Of a stretch of DNA of 64,000 nt, positions 43,864-52,629 are shown piece by piece (position 1 is the stretch's first letter; every line of letters starts with the position of its first letter). The DNA is taken from assembly GCF_020524885.1 (NCBI RefSeq), contig NZ_JAIVKJ010000004.1, positions 124,001 to 188,000 on the forward strand, given 5' to 3'. The notes under the pieces were generated by a model. The model had not been told where the DNA came from, ran no database searches, and worked only from the letters and a program-made list of their open reading frames with translations. This DNA is from Microbulbifer elongatus. Its GTDB lineage: Bacteria; Pseudomonadota; Gammaproteobacteria; Pseudomonadales; Cellvibrionaceae. Made by a program: the position numbers and the translations under genes.

Positions 43864-46587
43864 ATGTTTCCTAAATTCAAGCTAATAAATTCGACTCCCG
43901 CCCGAACTCTGCTGGCAATTTCTATTGCCTCCGCCGTGCATGCGCAGGCGCAGGAAGCCGGTACAGAATCAAAAATTGATGATCAGCTCGTTGAGGAGGT
44001 TTCCGTTGTTGGTACCCAGGCTAGCCTCCAGCGTGCGCGTGACCTGGAGCGCCAGTCCGACGTTTGGAAGAACGTGGTTGCTGCAGATGACATCGGTAAC
44101 TTCCCGGACCAGAATGTTGCCGAATCACTACAGCGTCTTCCCGGCCTTTCCATTAGTCGCGATGAAGGCGAAGGTCGTAATGTGATCGTTCGCGGTCTCT
44201 CGCCTGCGTTCAATAATGTCACCATCAATGGTGTGCGCATGGGGGGCACCGGAGAGGAGTCGCGCGACAATATCGTTTCGCTCGACACTGTTCCATCCGA
44301 CCTTCTCAATGGCATTGAGGTGTCCAAAGCCTCTACCCCGGATATGGATGGTGACGCCATTGCCGGTACCGTCAACCTGAAGACACTGACCGCCTTCGAT
44401 CGCAAGGGTGACTCATTCGCGGTGCGTACCGAGAGCAGCTATAACGAGCGTTCCGGCAAAATGTCACCTAAGGTTTCTGGCAGCTTCACCAAGCTCTTCG
44501 ATACCGCCTTCGGTGAAGATACGCTGGGTATTGCCCTGACTGGCAGCGGCTTTGAGCGGGATATCCGTCTCGACGACTTCCGGGTGGCCCGCTCCGACGG
44601 CACCGACCTGATTGCGCGGGAAACGGCCGAAGGCACCTTCTACCAGCCGCAGGAAATCGACCAGCGCCTGGAAATCGGCACCCGTACCCGCACCGGCGCA
44701 ACCGCCAATATTGCATTTCGCCCGGACGAAAATAACGAGCTGTATCTCAACCTGACAGCGTCAAAGTTGCGCGACGAAGATGTCCGCGTGCAGCAGGAAT
44801 GGGAAACCCGCCGTGCTTCTGGCAGTGAGATCAAGGTTATCGGCCCGAATAGCGGCGTCCTCGACGATGTAGATTTGGAAAAACAGATTTTCTACAAAGA
44901 CACTACCAGCAAGAATTTCTCTGTTAGCCTTGGCGGCGAACATCTGTTCGACCAGTTTGAGCTGAGCTATCAGGTGGATCGTTCGGAAAGCAGCTATGAC
45001 AACCCGCTGGGTACCCGTGGTCGTTTTCGCGAACGTGATGAGCTGATCAAATATACCGTGACCAACGACAGCGTTATGATCGACGCGACGCCGGATACCG
45101 ATGATTACAGCCGAAACAAGAGTGGTGTCGATATTAGCGATCCTGCCAATTTTGCATTCGACAATATTCTCATCGACGATGTGCGGTCCGAGGATGAGAT
45201 CAGCTCCGCGCGGGTGGACGGCAAGTGGAACTTCGATTTTGGTGGTAACACCGGGTACATCAAAGCAGGTATCAAGGTTCGCGATCGCAGTAAGCTGCAG
45301 GACAAAGAGCAGCTGGACATGAGCCCGGGTGATTTCGGGTTTGACGTAACCATGGCTGACATCGGTTACTTCAATCCGAAAGACACCAACCTGGATAACT
45401 TCGTATTGATTCCGGACCTGGATGCCGCTAAGGATCTCTTCTTCCAGGCGCGCGACCTGATGGTGCCAAATGGATTCAATACCAGCAATCCGAATGACGA
45501 TTTCACCATTGACGAAAAGATCAATGCTGCCTATGTCATGGGGCAGTATGACTTCAGTGAAGAGTGGAGCGTTATTGCGGGTGCGCGAGTTGAACAGACA
45601 AAGCTGGAATCTGCTGGCAATATCACCGAAAGCCTCCGCACTTGCGATGACGCCGAATGCGCTATGTACACCACGACCCAGATATTGGGTGAGGACCTTG
45701 TTGAATCGCAAAGCTATTCGGATGTATTGCCCAGCGTGCACTTCCGTTATGAGCCCAGTGATGAGCTGGTGATGCGTCTGGCACTGACTACAGCGGTCAA
45801 GCGCCCAGCATTCAACGAGAACCGTCCGAATATCGCCGTTATTACCGAAGAGCAGGAGGACGGCAGTTACTCTCGCGCCTATGTCGGCGGTAATCCGAAC
45901 CTCGAAACCTTGCACGCCGATCAGGTGGATTTCCTGGTTAGCTGGTACCCCAGCGAAAATCTCGCACTTTCCGGTGGCTTGTTCTACAAGGACATCACGG
46001 ACTTTATCGTTCAGGGTACGCTGGAAGGGAGCACGGTAACTCAGGCCGGGTTTGGCGTTGGCGATGGTACCCAGAACGGTGGCTACGATGTTGTTACCAC
46101 TTTCTTTAATGGGGAAACGGCTAAAGTACAGGGTGTCGAGCTCAACTACTTCCAGTCCTTCGCTGCCATCCCGGGAGTCTTCGTTGACGGTAACGTGACC
46201 TTTGCGGATAGTACCAGCCGCGTCGAGCAGATTCGTCCTGGCGAGACCTTCCGCCTTCCGGACCAGCCAAAGTCCGTGGGTAACCTGTCACTAGGCTACG
46301 AAAACGAGCTGATTTCGCTGCGTTTGTCCGGTAACTACGTGGGTGAAAAACTGGAGACGATTGCTTCTGATCCGGCAGCGGATGAAATTCGTGAAGCTCG
46401 CTTCTCCATGGACTTCGGAGCCCGCTATTACCTGTCGGAAACTATGAGTATTTACTTCGATGCCATCAATCTAAATGAGGCCAAAGATGTGCGTGTATTC
46501 CGCAATGGAAACAACGCACCGCGTATGTTTGAGAGCGTCCAGGATTATGGTCGAACCTTCCAGCTTGGTTTCCGCGCTAACTTCTAA
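43864..46587 (+). CDS. TonB-dependent outer-membrane receptor
   Basis: 907 residues. A signal peptide (LLAISIASAVHAQAQ) is followed by a TonB-box-like VEEVSVVGT, a plug domain (about 70-180: FPDQNVAESLQRLPGLSISR, NVIVRGLSPAFNNVTINGVR, DMDGDAIAGTVNLKT) and a 22-strand-type barrel that ends in FQLGFRANF. It imports a substrate too big or rare for porins, using TonB. GGGGAGG sits just before ATG 43864, so a longer frame from 43813 is rejected. The promoter region has a perfect 15-bp inverted repeat, so expression is likely tightly controlled. It lies between NagB-like and uxuA genes; a uronate- or hexosamine-containing oligosaccharide is a reasonable but untested cargo. Confidence 0.95.
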   Translation: MFPKFKLINSTPARTLLAISIASAVHAQAQEAGTESKIDDQLVEEVSVVGTQASLQRARDLERQSDVWKNVVAADDIGNFPDQNVAESLQRLPGLSISRDEGEGRNVIVRGLSPAFNNVTINGVRMGGTGEESRDNIVSLDTVPSDLLNGIEVSKASTPDMDGDAIAGTVNLKTLTAFDRKGDSFAVRTESSYNERSGKMSPKVSGSFTKLFDTAFGEDTLGIALTGSGFERDIRLDDFRVARSDGTDLIARETAEGTFYQPQEIDQRLEIGTRTRTGATANIAFRPDENNELYLNLTASKLRDEDVRVQQEWETRRASGSEIKVIGPNSGVLDDVDLEKQIFYKDTTSKNFSVSLGGEHLFDQFELSYQVDRSESSYDNPLGTRGRFRERDELIKYTVTNDSVMIDATPDTDDYSRNKSGVDISDPANFAFDNILIDDVRSEDEISSARVDGKWNFDFGGNTGYIKAGIKVRDRSKLQDKEQLDMSPGDFGFDVTMADIGYFNPKDTNLDNFVLIPDLDAAKDLFFQARDLMVPNGFNTSNPNDDFTIDEKINAAYVMGQYDFSEEWSVIAGARVEQTKLESAGNITESLRTCDDAECAMYTTTQILGEDLVESQSYSDVLPSVHFRYEPSDELVMRLALTTAVKRPAFNENRPNIAVITEEQEDGSYSRAYVGGNPNLETLHADQVDFLVSWYPSENLALSGGLFYKDITDFIVQGTLEGSTVTQAGFGVGDGTQNGGYDVVTTFFNGETAKVQGVELNYFQSFAAIPGVFVDGNVTFADSTSRVEQIRPGETFRLPDQPKSVGNLSLGYENELISLRLSGNYVGEKLETIASDPAADEIREARFSMDFGARYYLSETMSIYFDAINLNEAKDVRVFRNGNNAPRMFESVQDYGRTFQLGFRANF

Positions 46588-46616
46588 TTGCCTGTGAAAT
46601 AAATAGCCCGTTTGGG

Positions 46617-46655
46617 CCAGGCGTCTCGCGTGATCGCGTCGGGCGCCTGGTTCTT
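46617..46655 (+). terminator. Terminator after the receptor gene
   Basis: CCAGGCG (46617-46623) pairs with CGCCTGG (46644-46650), with an inner CGCG-TGAT-CGCG stem, followed by TTCTT. It ends the receptor transcript before uxuA. Confidence 0.8.
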
Positions 46656-46720
46656 CCTCCCGAAAGAAAACATTCAAGCCTTCAATGGAAGGCATACTAT
46701 CGATTATTAGGAATACTCCG

Positions 46721-47902
46721 ATGCAAGAGACGTGGCGTTGGTTTGGGCCCACCGACAGTATTTCACTGAAACATATCGCACAGGCTGGTGCGTCTGGAAT
46801 TGTCAGTGCGTTGCACGAAATTCCAGCCGGAGAGCTTTGGTCGGAGCAGGATATTCGTCGCCAAAAAGATCTCATCGATTCCGAAGGGCTTACCTGGTCA
46901 GTGATCGAGAGCATTCCGGTGCATAATGATATCAAGGCGCGCAGTGGCGATTACGCACGCATGATCGAAAATTATCGCCAGTCGGTGATTAATGCCGGCA
47001 ACGTAGGTATTAAAACCATCTGCTACAACTTTATGCCAGTAGTGGACTGGACGCGCACGAATCTTAATTATTCGCTTCCTAATGGTGGGCAGGCTTTGCG
47101 CTTCGAGATGGCCGATTTCGCGGCCTACGATATTCATGTATTGAATCGCCCCGGCGCCGAAGGCGACTATTCACAGGAGTTGCTGGACAAGGCCAATGCC
47201 CGCATCAAAAGCCTGGATGACGAACAGATCCTGCAGTTGGAGCGCAATATCATTGCTGGGCTGCCCGGCGGCGAGGGTTCCCATGATCGGGGCGGTATTC
47301 GCAAGACTATCCAGTTATTCAATGAGCTCGGGACCGATCGCCTGCGTGAAAACCTGTTTCTTTTTTTGCGGGAAGTCGTCCCCGCGGCGGAATCGGTCGG
47401 CGTAAAGCTGTGCGTCCATCCCGACGATCCGCCTTTCTCGCTGTTCGGATTGCCGCGCGTGGTTTCCACCGCGGACGATGCCCGCGCGATGCTGGCCGCC
47501 TGCCCCAGCCCCTCCAACGGCCTCACCATGTGTGCCGGTTCATTTGGCGCCCGCGGAGATAATGACCTGGTGGCCATGTGTCGTGAGTTTGCGGACCGAA
47601 TCTACTTTGTACATTTGCGCAATGTTATCCGTGAAGCGGACGGTTCCTTCTACGAATCCGATCACCTGGCGGGCGACAACGATATGGTTGGCCTGATACA
47701 GGCATTGTTGGAAGAGGAGTCACGTCGACGTAAAACTGGAGACGGCGAGGAAATCCCCATGCGTCCGGACCACGGACACCTTCTGGCGGATGAGCTGAAA
47801 GATGGCTCTTCCAAGCCAGGGTACTCCTATGTCGGTAGGCTCAAGGGGCTCGCGGAATTGCGCGGTGTTATTCATACATTGAATAGTCTCGGCCGATTTT
47901 GA
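46721..47902 (+). CDS. uxuA: Mannonate dehydratase (UxuA)
   Basis: 393 residues, the size of E. coli UxuA (394). It dehydrates D-mannonate to KDG (EC 4.2.1.8), the step after UxuB. The start QETWRWFGPTDSISL is the family start, and conserved blocks follow: TICYNFMPVVDWTRT, IIAGLPGGEG, VHPDDPPFSLFGLPR, LTMCAGSFGARGDNDL, YFVHLRNV, MRPDHGHLL and GYSYVGRLKGLAELRG, including the metal-binding His, Cys and Asp residues. ATG 46721 follows AGGA nine bases upstream; a longer frame from 46685 is rejected. It closes the glucuronate branch, although uxaC and uxuB are encoded 32 kb away. Confidence 0.97.
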   Translation: MQETWRWFGPTDSISLKHIAQAGASGIVSALHEIPAGELWSEQDIRRQKDLIDSEGLTWSVIESIPVHNDIKARSGDYARMIENYRQSVINAGNVGIKTICYNFMPVVDWTRTNLNYSLPNGGQALRFEMADFAAYDIHVLNRPGAEGDYSQELLDKANARIKSLDDEQILQLERNIIAGLPGGEGSHDRGGIRKTIQLFNELGTDRLRENLFLFLREVVPAAESVGVKLCVHPDDPPFSLFGLPRVVSTADDARAMLAACPSPSNGLTMCAGSFGARGDNDLVAMCREFADRIYFVHLRNVIREADGSFYESDHLAGDNDMVGLIQALLEEESRRRKTGDGEEIPMRPDHGHLLADELKDGSSKPGYSYVGRLKGLAELRGVIHTLNSLGRF

Positions 47903-48152
47903 TTCTGAGTTTCCAATTTTGGCTAGCCTGAACGCTACTGTGGTTTCTGCTCGGTTTAGCCATATAGCTTCAACTTGTTCGCGCCGAATCGAGCTTGCCG
48001 CTTCAACCAGGGTCTCATAGCGGGTTCCATCATGGGTGTTCGTTTCGATTGCCTTATAGAGTATGATTGGTTATACCTTTATGAAATATTGGTAAGGCCT
48101 TTCATTTGTAATTACAGGGCTATCGATGATAAATACAACAGAGGTGGGCGCC
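47903..48152 (+). promoter_or_regulatory. Intergenic region before kdgK with a GGT-TAT-ACC site
   Basis: 250 bases without a convincing gene. ATTGGTTATACC (48066-48077) resembles the TTGGTATACCAA type of hexuronate-repressor (ExuR/UxuR) site known from enterobacteria, but the match is imperfect. A promoter for kdgK and the TRAP genes is expected here. Confidence 0.4.
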
Positions 48153-49139
48153 GTGAAACTGGCAGCACTGGGAGAAGTAATGGTGGAACTGGCGCCGCAG
48201 GCGTCGGTTCAGGGACAGGCCGATGGCGGCAGGCCGCTGCTGGCGCAATCGTACGCTGGCGATACCTATAACACCGCGGTGTACATCGCCCGCGGTGGCG
48301 TCAGTGTGAGCTACGTAACGCTACTCGGCGATGACCCGTACAGTGAGGAAGTGCTCACACGCCTTGCTGCCGAGGGCATTGATACCTCGGCCATCGCCCG
48401 CCTGCCCGGCCGCTGTCCCGGCCTCTACATGATCCAGAACACCCCCGATGGTGAGCGCTACTTTACCTACTGGCGCGGCGAGGCCCCTGCGCGGGAGCTG
48501 TTTGCCGACCCCACGCGGCGCGAGGCGCTCAAAAATCATCTGTTGCAGATGGACTGCCTGTACCTGTCCGGTATCACCCTTGCCATCATGAGTGCCGAAG
48601 CTCGCGCCGAGCTGCTGGCCTTCCTGGCGGCGTATCGCGCCCAGGGCGGTTGGGTTGCCTTCGACAGCAACTATCGCCCGCGCCTGTGGGCGTCCGCGGA
48701 TGCCGCGCGGGAAGTGGTTGCGCAGTTCCTGCAGCAGGCAGACATGGCGTTGCTGACCTTCGAAGACGAGCAGGCCCTGTGGGGTGACAAGCGCCCGGGG
48801 AGCTGCGTGAAGCGCAATTCCGGCTTCGGCGTAACGGAGCTGGTGATCAAGCGCGGTGCCGAGCCTGTGTTGCTGCAGGTCGACGGGGCGCTTACCGCCA
48901 TCGATGTGCCGCCGGTCAGCAGTGTGGTGGACACCACCGGCGCCGGGGACTCGTTCAATGCCGGTTACTTGGCGGCACGCCTGCAAGGCGCAAGCCCGGA
49001 GCAGTCAATCGCTGCCGGCAACCGCTGCGCCGCCCGGGTGATCGGCCACCGCGGCGCGATCATTCCGCGCGCTGACTATATGACGGCCCAGCAAATTCAA
49101 GATTGCACAGGCAGTGCGCAAGTTGTTACGATGGTATGA
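48153..49139 (+). CDS. kdgK: 2-keto-3-deoxygluconate kinase (KdgK)
   Basis: A PfkB/ribokinase-family sugar kinase of about 328 residues. It phosphorylates KDG to KDPG (EC 2.7.1.45), the meeting point of the KduI-KduD and UxaC-UxuB-UxuA routes. Visible are the start LAALGEVMVELAP, the substrate-side GDTYNTAVYIARGG, YLSGITLA, the FDSNYRPRLW segment typical of KdgK, and the catalytic DTTGAGDSFNAGYLA. KDPG aldolase (Eda) should follow but is not in the window. GTG 48153 has GAGGTGGG upstream; ATG 48126 would add nine residues. A TRAP transporter follows, so import and phosphorylation are linked. Confidence 0.94.
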   Translation: MKLAALGEVMVELAPQASVQGQADGGRPLLAQSYAGDTYNTAVYIARGGVSVSYVTLLGDDPYSEEVLTRLAAEGIDTSAIARLPGRCPGLYMIQNTPDGERYFTYWRGEAPARELFADPTRREALKNHLLQMDCLYLSGITLAIMSAEARAELLAFLAAYRAQGGWVAFDSNYRPRLWASADAAREVVAQFLQQADMALLTFEDEQALWGDKRPGSCVKRNSGFGVTELVIKRGAEPVLLQVDGALTAIDVPPVSSVVDTTGAGDSFNAGYLAARLQGASPEQSIAAGNRCAARVIGHRGAIIPRADYMTAQQIQDCTGSAQVVTMV

Positions 49140-49150
49140 CCAATCTGGTC
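49138..49150. promoter_or_regulatory. GACCA-ATC-TGGTC dyad between kdgK and dctP
   Basis: A 5-bp perfect inverted repeat with a 3-base spacer. The 11-base core ACCAATCTGGT occurs again at 62146-62156 upstream of another pectin gene. It is a candidate operator for the locus, though the motif is short. Confidence 0.35.
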
Positions 49151-49227
49151 TGCCGCCGGGTGATCGTGCTCGTTGAAGCGGCAAATCAGAAAACCTGTAC
49201 CCGATAAGAAATAAATCGCAGGTCACA

Positions 49228-50223
49228 ATGATGATAATGAGAAGATTTTGGCGGCAGTTCCGCACTGCGGCCTTGGCTGGCGCTACGCTATTTCTCGCCA
49301 GCTGTGGTTTCCAGGAAGACCAGGTTGCCTTGAAGCTCGCGCATACCCTGGATCAGCAGCACTCCGTACACCGCGCCATGGTGTTTATGGATGAGCGGCT
49401 GCGGGAACTGTCCGGTGATTCCATGCGCATCGATATCTATTCCGGTGGCCAGCTGGGCAGCGAGCGCGAATTGATTGAACTGCTGCAGATCGGCAGCCTG
49501 GCCATGACCAAAGTCTCCGCCAGCCCCATGGAGGGCTTCGTGCCGGAGATGAAGGTGTTCAATCTTCCCTACGTATTCCGCGATTCCGAACACTTCTGGA
49601 ATGTACTGCAGAGCCCCATCGGCAAACAGCTGCTGGTGGCCTGCGAGCGCGCCCGCCTGCGCGGCCTGGGCTATCTGGATGCCGGCAGCCGCAGCTTCTA
49701 CATGAACGACATTGCAGTGCATAGCCCGGCAGACCTGAACGGCCAGAAGATCCGCGTGCAGAACAGCCAGACCGCGATCAAGATGGTGAATACCCTCGGC
49801 GGCGCCGCGACGCCGGTAAGCTGGGGTGAGCTGTACACCGCGCTGCAGCAGGGCGTGGTCAACGGTGCCGAGAACAACCCGCCGAGTTTCTACCTCTCCA
49901 AACACTACGAAGTGTCCAAGTACTACACCCTGGACGAGCACACCTATGTACCGGACCTGCTGCTGATCAGCACCGAGGTTTGGAACAAGCTGGAGCCGCA
50001 ACAGCAGGCCTGGCTGAACCAGGCGGTCGATGAGGCGGTGGCCTACCAGCGCACCTTGTGGCAGGAGTCCACCGAGGAGTCCCTGGCCGCAGTCAAGGCG
50101 GCCGGTGTGGAAGTGATCTACCCGGACAAGCAGCCATTTATCGATGCGGTGAAGCCGCTGCACGACAGCTACCAGGGCACCGAAGTCGGTGAGCTGCTGG
50201 ACCAGATCAAAGCCATTAACTAA
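49228..50223 (+). CDS. dctP: TRAP transporter substrate-binding protein (DctP), lipoprotein
   Basis: 331 residues. The signal peptide ends in LFLASC, so the mature protein is probably a lipoprotein tethered to a membrane; many DctP proteins are soluble. The two-lobed TRAP binding fold shows ALKLAHTLDQQHSVH, YSGGQLGSERELIELLQIG, FNLPYVFRDSEHFW, LNGQKIRVQNSQ (the Arg that clamps the substrate carboxylate) and WGELYTALQQGVVNGAENN. It captures an organic acid, here most likely a hexuronate or unsaturated uronate given kdgK just upstream, and hands it to the permease encoded by the next two genes. Confidence 0.93.
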   Translation: MMIMRRFWRQFRTAALAGATLFLASCGFQEDQVALKLAHTLDQQHSVHRAMVFMDERLRELSGDSMRIDIYSGGQLGSERELIELLQIGSLAMTKVSASPMEGFVPEMKVFNLPYVFRDSEHFWNVLQSPIGKQLLVACERARLRGLGYLDAGSRSFYMNDIAVHSPADLNGQKIRVQNSQTAIKMVNTLGGAATPVSWGELYTALQQGVVNGAENNPPSFYLSKHYEVSKYYTLDEHTYVPDLLLISTEVWNKLEPQQQAWLNQAVDEAVAYQRTLWQESTEESLAAVKAAGVEVIYPDKQPFIDAVKPLHDSYQGTEVGELLDQIKAIN

Positions 50224-50270
50224 TTGTTCAGAATAAAAGCCCACTAGAAAAATAACAGTGGAAGGCAAAG

Positions 50271-50852
50271 ATGATGCAGAAAATTGAAAAGGCCCTGGGC
50301 CTTGTGCTGGGTGCGCTGCTGGCACTGATGGTGCTGGACGTGACCTGGCAGATCCTTACCCGCTTCCTGCCCATGCAGCCAAGCTCCTACACCGAAGAGG
50401 TGGCGCGCTACCTGCTGGTTTGGATCGGGCTGCTCGGCGGTGCCTACGCCTACCGCAAACGGTCTCACCTGGGAATCGACCTGCTGAGCAACGCCCTGCA
50501 CGGCGCTAAGCGCCGTGCGCTGCAGATTTTCGTGGTGCTGGTGTGCTTCGCCTTTGCCGCCTCTGCCATGGTTTACGGCGGTGCCAAGCTGATGCTGCTC
50601 ACGTTTGAGTTGGAGCAGACTTCCGCGGCACTGAACCTGCCTATGGGTTATGTGTACAGCGTGTTGCCGATATCCGGTCTGCTGATCTGTCTCTTCTCCA
50701 TCGACCATCTGATTGAACTGGTGAACGCGAAAGAAGAGCTGCCCACCGAGTTTGATTCGGACGTGCACCCGTATAGCGACGACGCAGAAGTGCAGGGCGC
50801 CCCGGTGCAGAAAGAAAAACAAAAGCAGCCCGAAGCTGCCGTCGAAGCCTAA
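50271..50852 (+). CDS. dctQ: TRAP transporter small permease subunit (DctQ)
   Basis: 193 residues with four predicted membrane helices. Family-typical segments are VLDVTWQILTRFLP, SSYTEEVARYLLVWIGLLGGAYAYRKRSHLGIDLL and MGYVYSVLPISGLLICLFSIDHL. The C-terminal 40 residues form a charged cytoplasmic tail. DctQ supports the large permease in sodium-driven TRAP uptake. AAGG lies before the ATG, and the gene sits 47 bases after dctP and 15 bases before dctM. Confidence 0.93.
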   Translation: MMQKIEKALGLVLGALLALMVLDVTWQILTRFLPMQPSSYTEEVARYLLVWIGLLGGAYAYRKRSHLGIDLLSNALHGAKRRALQIFVVLVCFAFAASAMVYGGAKLMLLTFELEQTSAALNLPMGYVYSVLPISGLLICLFSIDHLIELVNAKEELPTEFDSDVHPYSDDAEVQGAPVQKEKQKQPEAAVEA

Positions 50853-50867
50853 GCGAGGAGAAACATC

Positions 50868-52169
50868 GTGGAAGTTGCAGTTCTGGTATTGCTGGTCAGT
50901 TTTCTGATCCTTCTCGCCCTGAATGTTCCCATTTCCGTCAGTATTGGTGCCGCCACCGTGCTCACCATGCTGTGCACCATTGATTTTGACCCGGCCATGA
51001 TCACCATGGCTCAGCGTATGGCCAGCGGTATCGACAGCTTTGCGCTGCTCGCGATACCGTTCTTTATCTTCTCCGGTATGTTGATGGGCAGCGGCGGTAT
51101 CGCCCGACGCATTATCGACTTCGCCAAGGTGTTAGTCGGTATGCTCCCCGGCGGCCTGGCGTTCGTGAATATCATCAGCTGTACCCTGTTCGGTTCCATT
51201 TCCGGTTCTGCGGTAGCCGCCACCTCGGCCATCGGCGGCTTTATGATTCCGTCCATGACCAAGGCGGGTTACGACAAGAACTTCAACACCGCGGTTACCG
51301 TGGCTTCCTCCACCACCGGTCTGTTGATTCCGCCGAGCAATATTCTCATCGTATTCTCCCTGGCCTCCGGTGGCGTATCCATCGCTGCACTGTTTATTGC
51401 CGGTTACCTGCCGGGCCTGCTGCTGGCGCTGGGTCTGATGATGGTGTGCGGGCTGTGGGCAAAAGCCAAAGGCTACCCGGTGGGTGAGAAACCCACCCTG
51501 AAGGAAGCCTTCGAAAAAACCATCGATGCCGTACCCAGCCTGTTCCTGATCTTTATCGTGATCGGCGGCATCATCAGCGGCTTCTTCACCGCCACCGAGG
51601 CCAGTGCGATTGCGGTGCTCTACTCACTGCTGCTGTCCTGTGTGGTGTACAAGGAAGTGAAGCTGAATCAATTGCCGGCGCTGCTGACCAAGTCGGTCGA
51701 GACCACGGCGATTGTGATGTTCCTGATAGCCGCGTCTTCCGCGATGTCCTGGATCATGTCTTACCAGAATATTCCGCAGACCATCAGTCAGGCGCTGATC
51801 ACCCTGAGCGACAACCCGCTGCTGATCCTGCTCACCATCAACCTGATTCTGCTGGCGGTGGGTGCCTTTATGGACATGACCCCGGCAGTGCTGATCTTTA
51901 CCCCGATCTTCCTGCCGGTCGTGGTGGAGCTGGGGATGTCGCCCCTCCAGTTCGGTATCGTGATGATCCTGAACCTGTGTATCGGCCTGTGCACGCCGCC
52001 CGTGGGCAGTGTGTTGTTCGTGGGGGCCAGTATTTCCAAAACATCAATCACGGCGTTGATTCGCCCGCTGTTGCCCATGTACCTCATGATGTTTGTGGTG
52101 CTGGCGCTGGTCACCCTGGTGCCGGCAATCAGCGAGTTTCTGCCGCGCGCGCTGGGCTTGATTGAGTAA
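50868..52169 (+). CDS. dctM: TRAP transporter large permease subunit (DctM)
   Basis: 433 residues with about 12 membrane helices. The start EVAVLVLLVSFLILLALNVP, the segment ALLAIPFFIFSGMLMGSGGI and MTPAVLIFTPIFLPVV are typical of DctM. This subunit forms the sodium-coupled translocation path for the acid bound by DctP. The start is GTG 50868 with AGGAG before it. A strong terminator follows 100 bases later, so kdgK and dctPQM can be one operon. Confidence 0.95.
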   Translation: MEVAVLVLLVSFLILLALNVPISVSIGAATVLTMLCTIDFDPAMITMAQRMASGIDSFALLAIPFFIFSGMLMGSGGIARRIIDFAKVLVGMLPGGLAFVNIISCTLFGSISGSAVAATSAIGGFMIPSMTKAGYDKNFNTAVTVASSTTGLLIPPSNILIVFSLASGGVSIAALFIAGYLPGLLLALGLMMVCGLWAKAKGYPVGEKPTLKEAFEKTIDAVPSLFLIFIVIGGIISGFFTATEASAIAVLYSLLLSCVVYKEVKLNQLPALLTKSVETTAIVMFLIAASSAMSWIMSYQNIPQTISQALITLSDNPLLILLTINLILLAVGAFMDMTPAVLIFTPIFLPVVVELGMSPLQFGIVMILNLCIGLCTPPVGSVLFVGASISKTSITALIRPLLPMYLMMFVVLALVTLVPAISEFLPRALGLIE

Positions 52170-52270
52170 CTATCCGTGGGCGCTTCCCTAATTATTCAAA
52201 AGAATTAAAGCGCGCCAGTTGTATTGAATACCTTTCACTGATTTCCTCGCATCATCATCAGGATGGCATT

Positions 52271-52298
52271 GCCGGGCTTTTTAGCCCGGCTTTTTTTT
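52271..52298 (+). terminator. Rho-independent terminator after dctM
   Basis: GCCGGGCT (52271-52278) pairs with AGCCCGGC (52283-52290), loop TTTT, then eight T residues. It ends the kdgK-TRAP operon. Confidence 0.94.
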
Positions 52299-52312
52299 GC
52301 GTGTCTTTTAAG

Positions 52313-52332
52313 GGCAATTGGCGGCCATTGCC
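52313..52332. promoter_or_regulatory. GGCAAT-N8-ATTGCC inverted repeat
   Basis: A perfect 6-bp dyad in the promoter region of the double pectate lyase gene, 300 bases before the start codon. A possible operator; function unknown. Confidence 0.3.
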
Positions 52333-52436
52333 ACGCCATGCATTGGCGCGAACCCACATTTCAGTGGAATTGGCTTAACACGACGTGAAACAGGCTTTAC
52401 ACGTGCGCACAAGGTGGTTAACCTTCGGTTCGATAT

Positions 52437-52449
52437 TTGGTATTGCCAA
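52437..52449. promoter_or_regulatory. TTGG-TATTG-CCAA, hexuronate-repressor-like site
   Basis: The dyad lies about 180 bases before the double pectate lyase start, in an AT-rich stretch suited to a promoter. It resembles the TTGGTATACCAA type bound by ExuR/UxuR in enterobacteria. No such regulator is encoded here, so the assignment is tentative. The rest of 52299-52629 holds no gene that I can see. Confidence 0.4.
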
Positions 52450-52629
52450 TTAATAAAAATATAGAGTGTTGGCTTTACAGGCCAGTTTGGCCAAATATCG
52501 GGCGGACCCCGCAGTATCTGCCGCCCACAGCGATGATGATTGGTCCGTACCTCCCTGCAAGCTGTTCCTCGGGTCCTGCTCCGTGACCGATCGTCTTGAT
52601 CGAAGCCAAAAATAAAAACGGAAGGTCAC

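Noticed and set aside
44761..45915. 384-codon minus-strand frame inside the receptor gene
   Set aside because: It is the antisense of a clear TonB-dependent receptor barrel and has no supporting start or motif.
46685..46720. Extended N-terminus of UxuA
   Set aside because: The family begins at the QETWRWFGP block and a ribosome-binding site fits ATG 46721; the extension has no conserved content.
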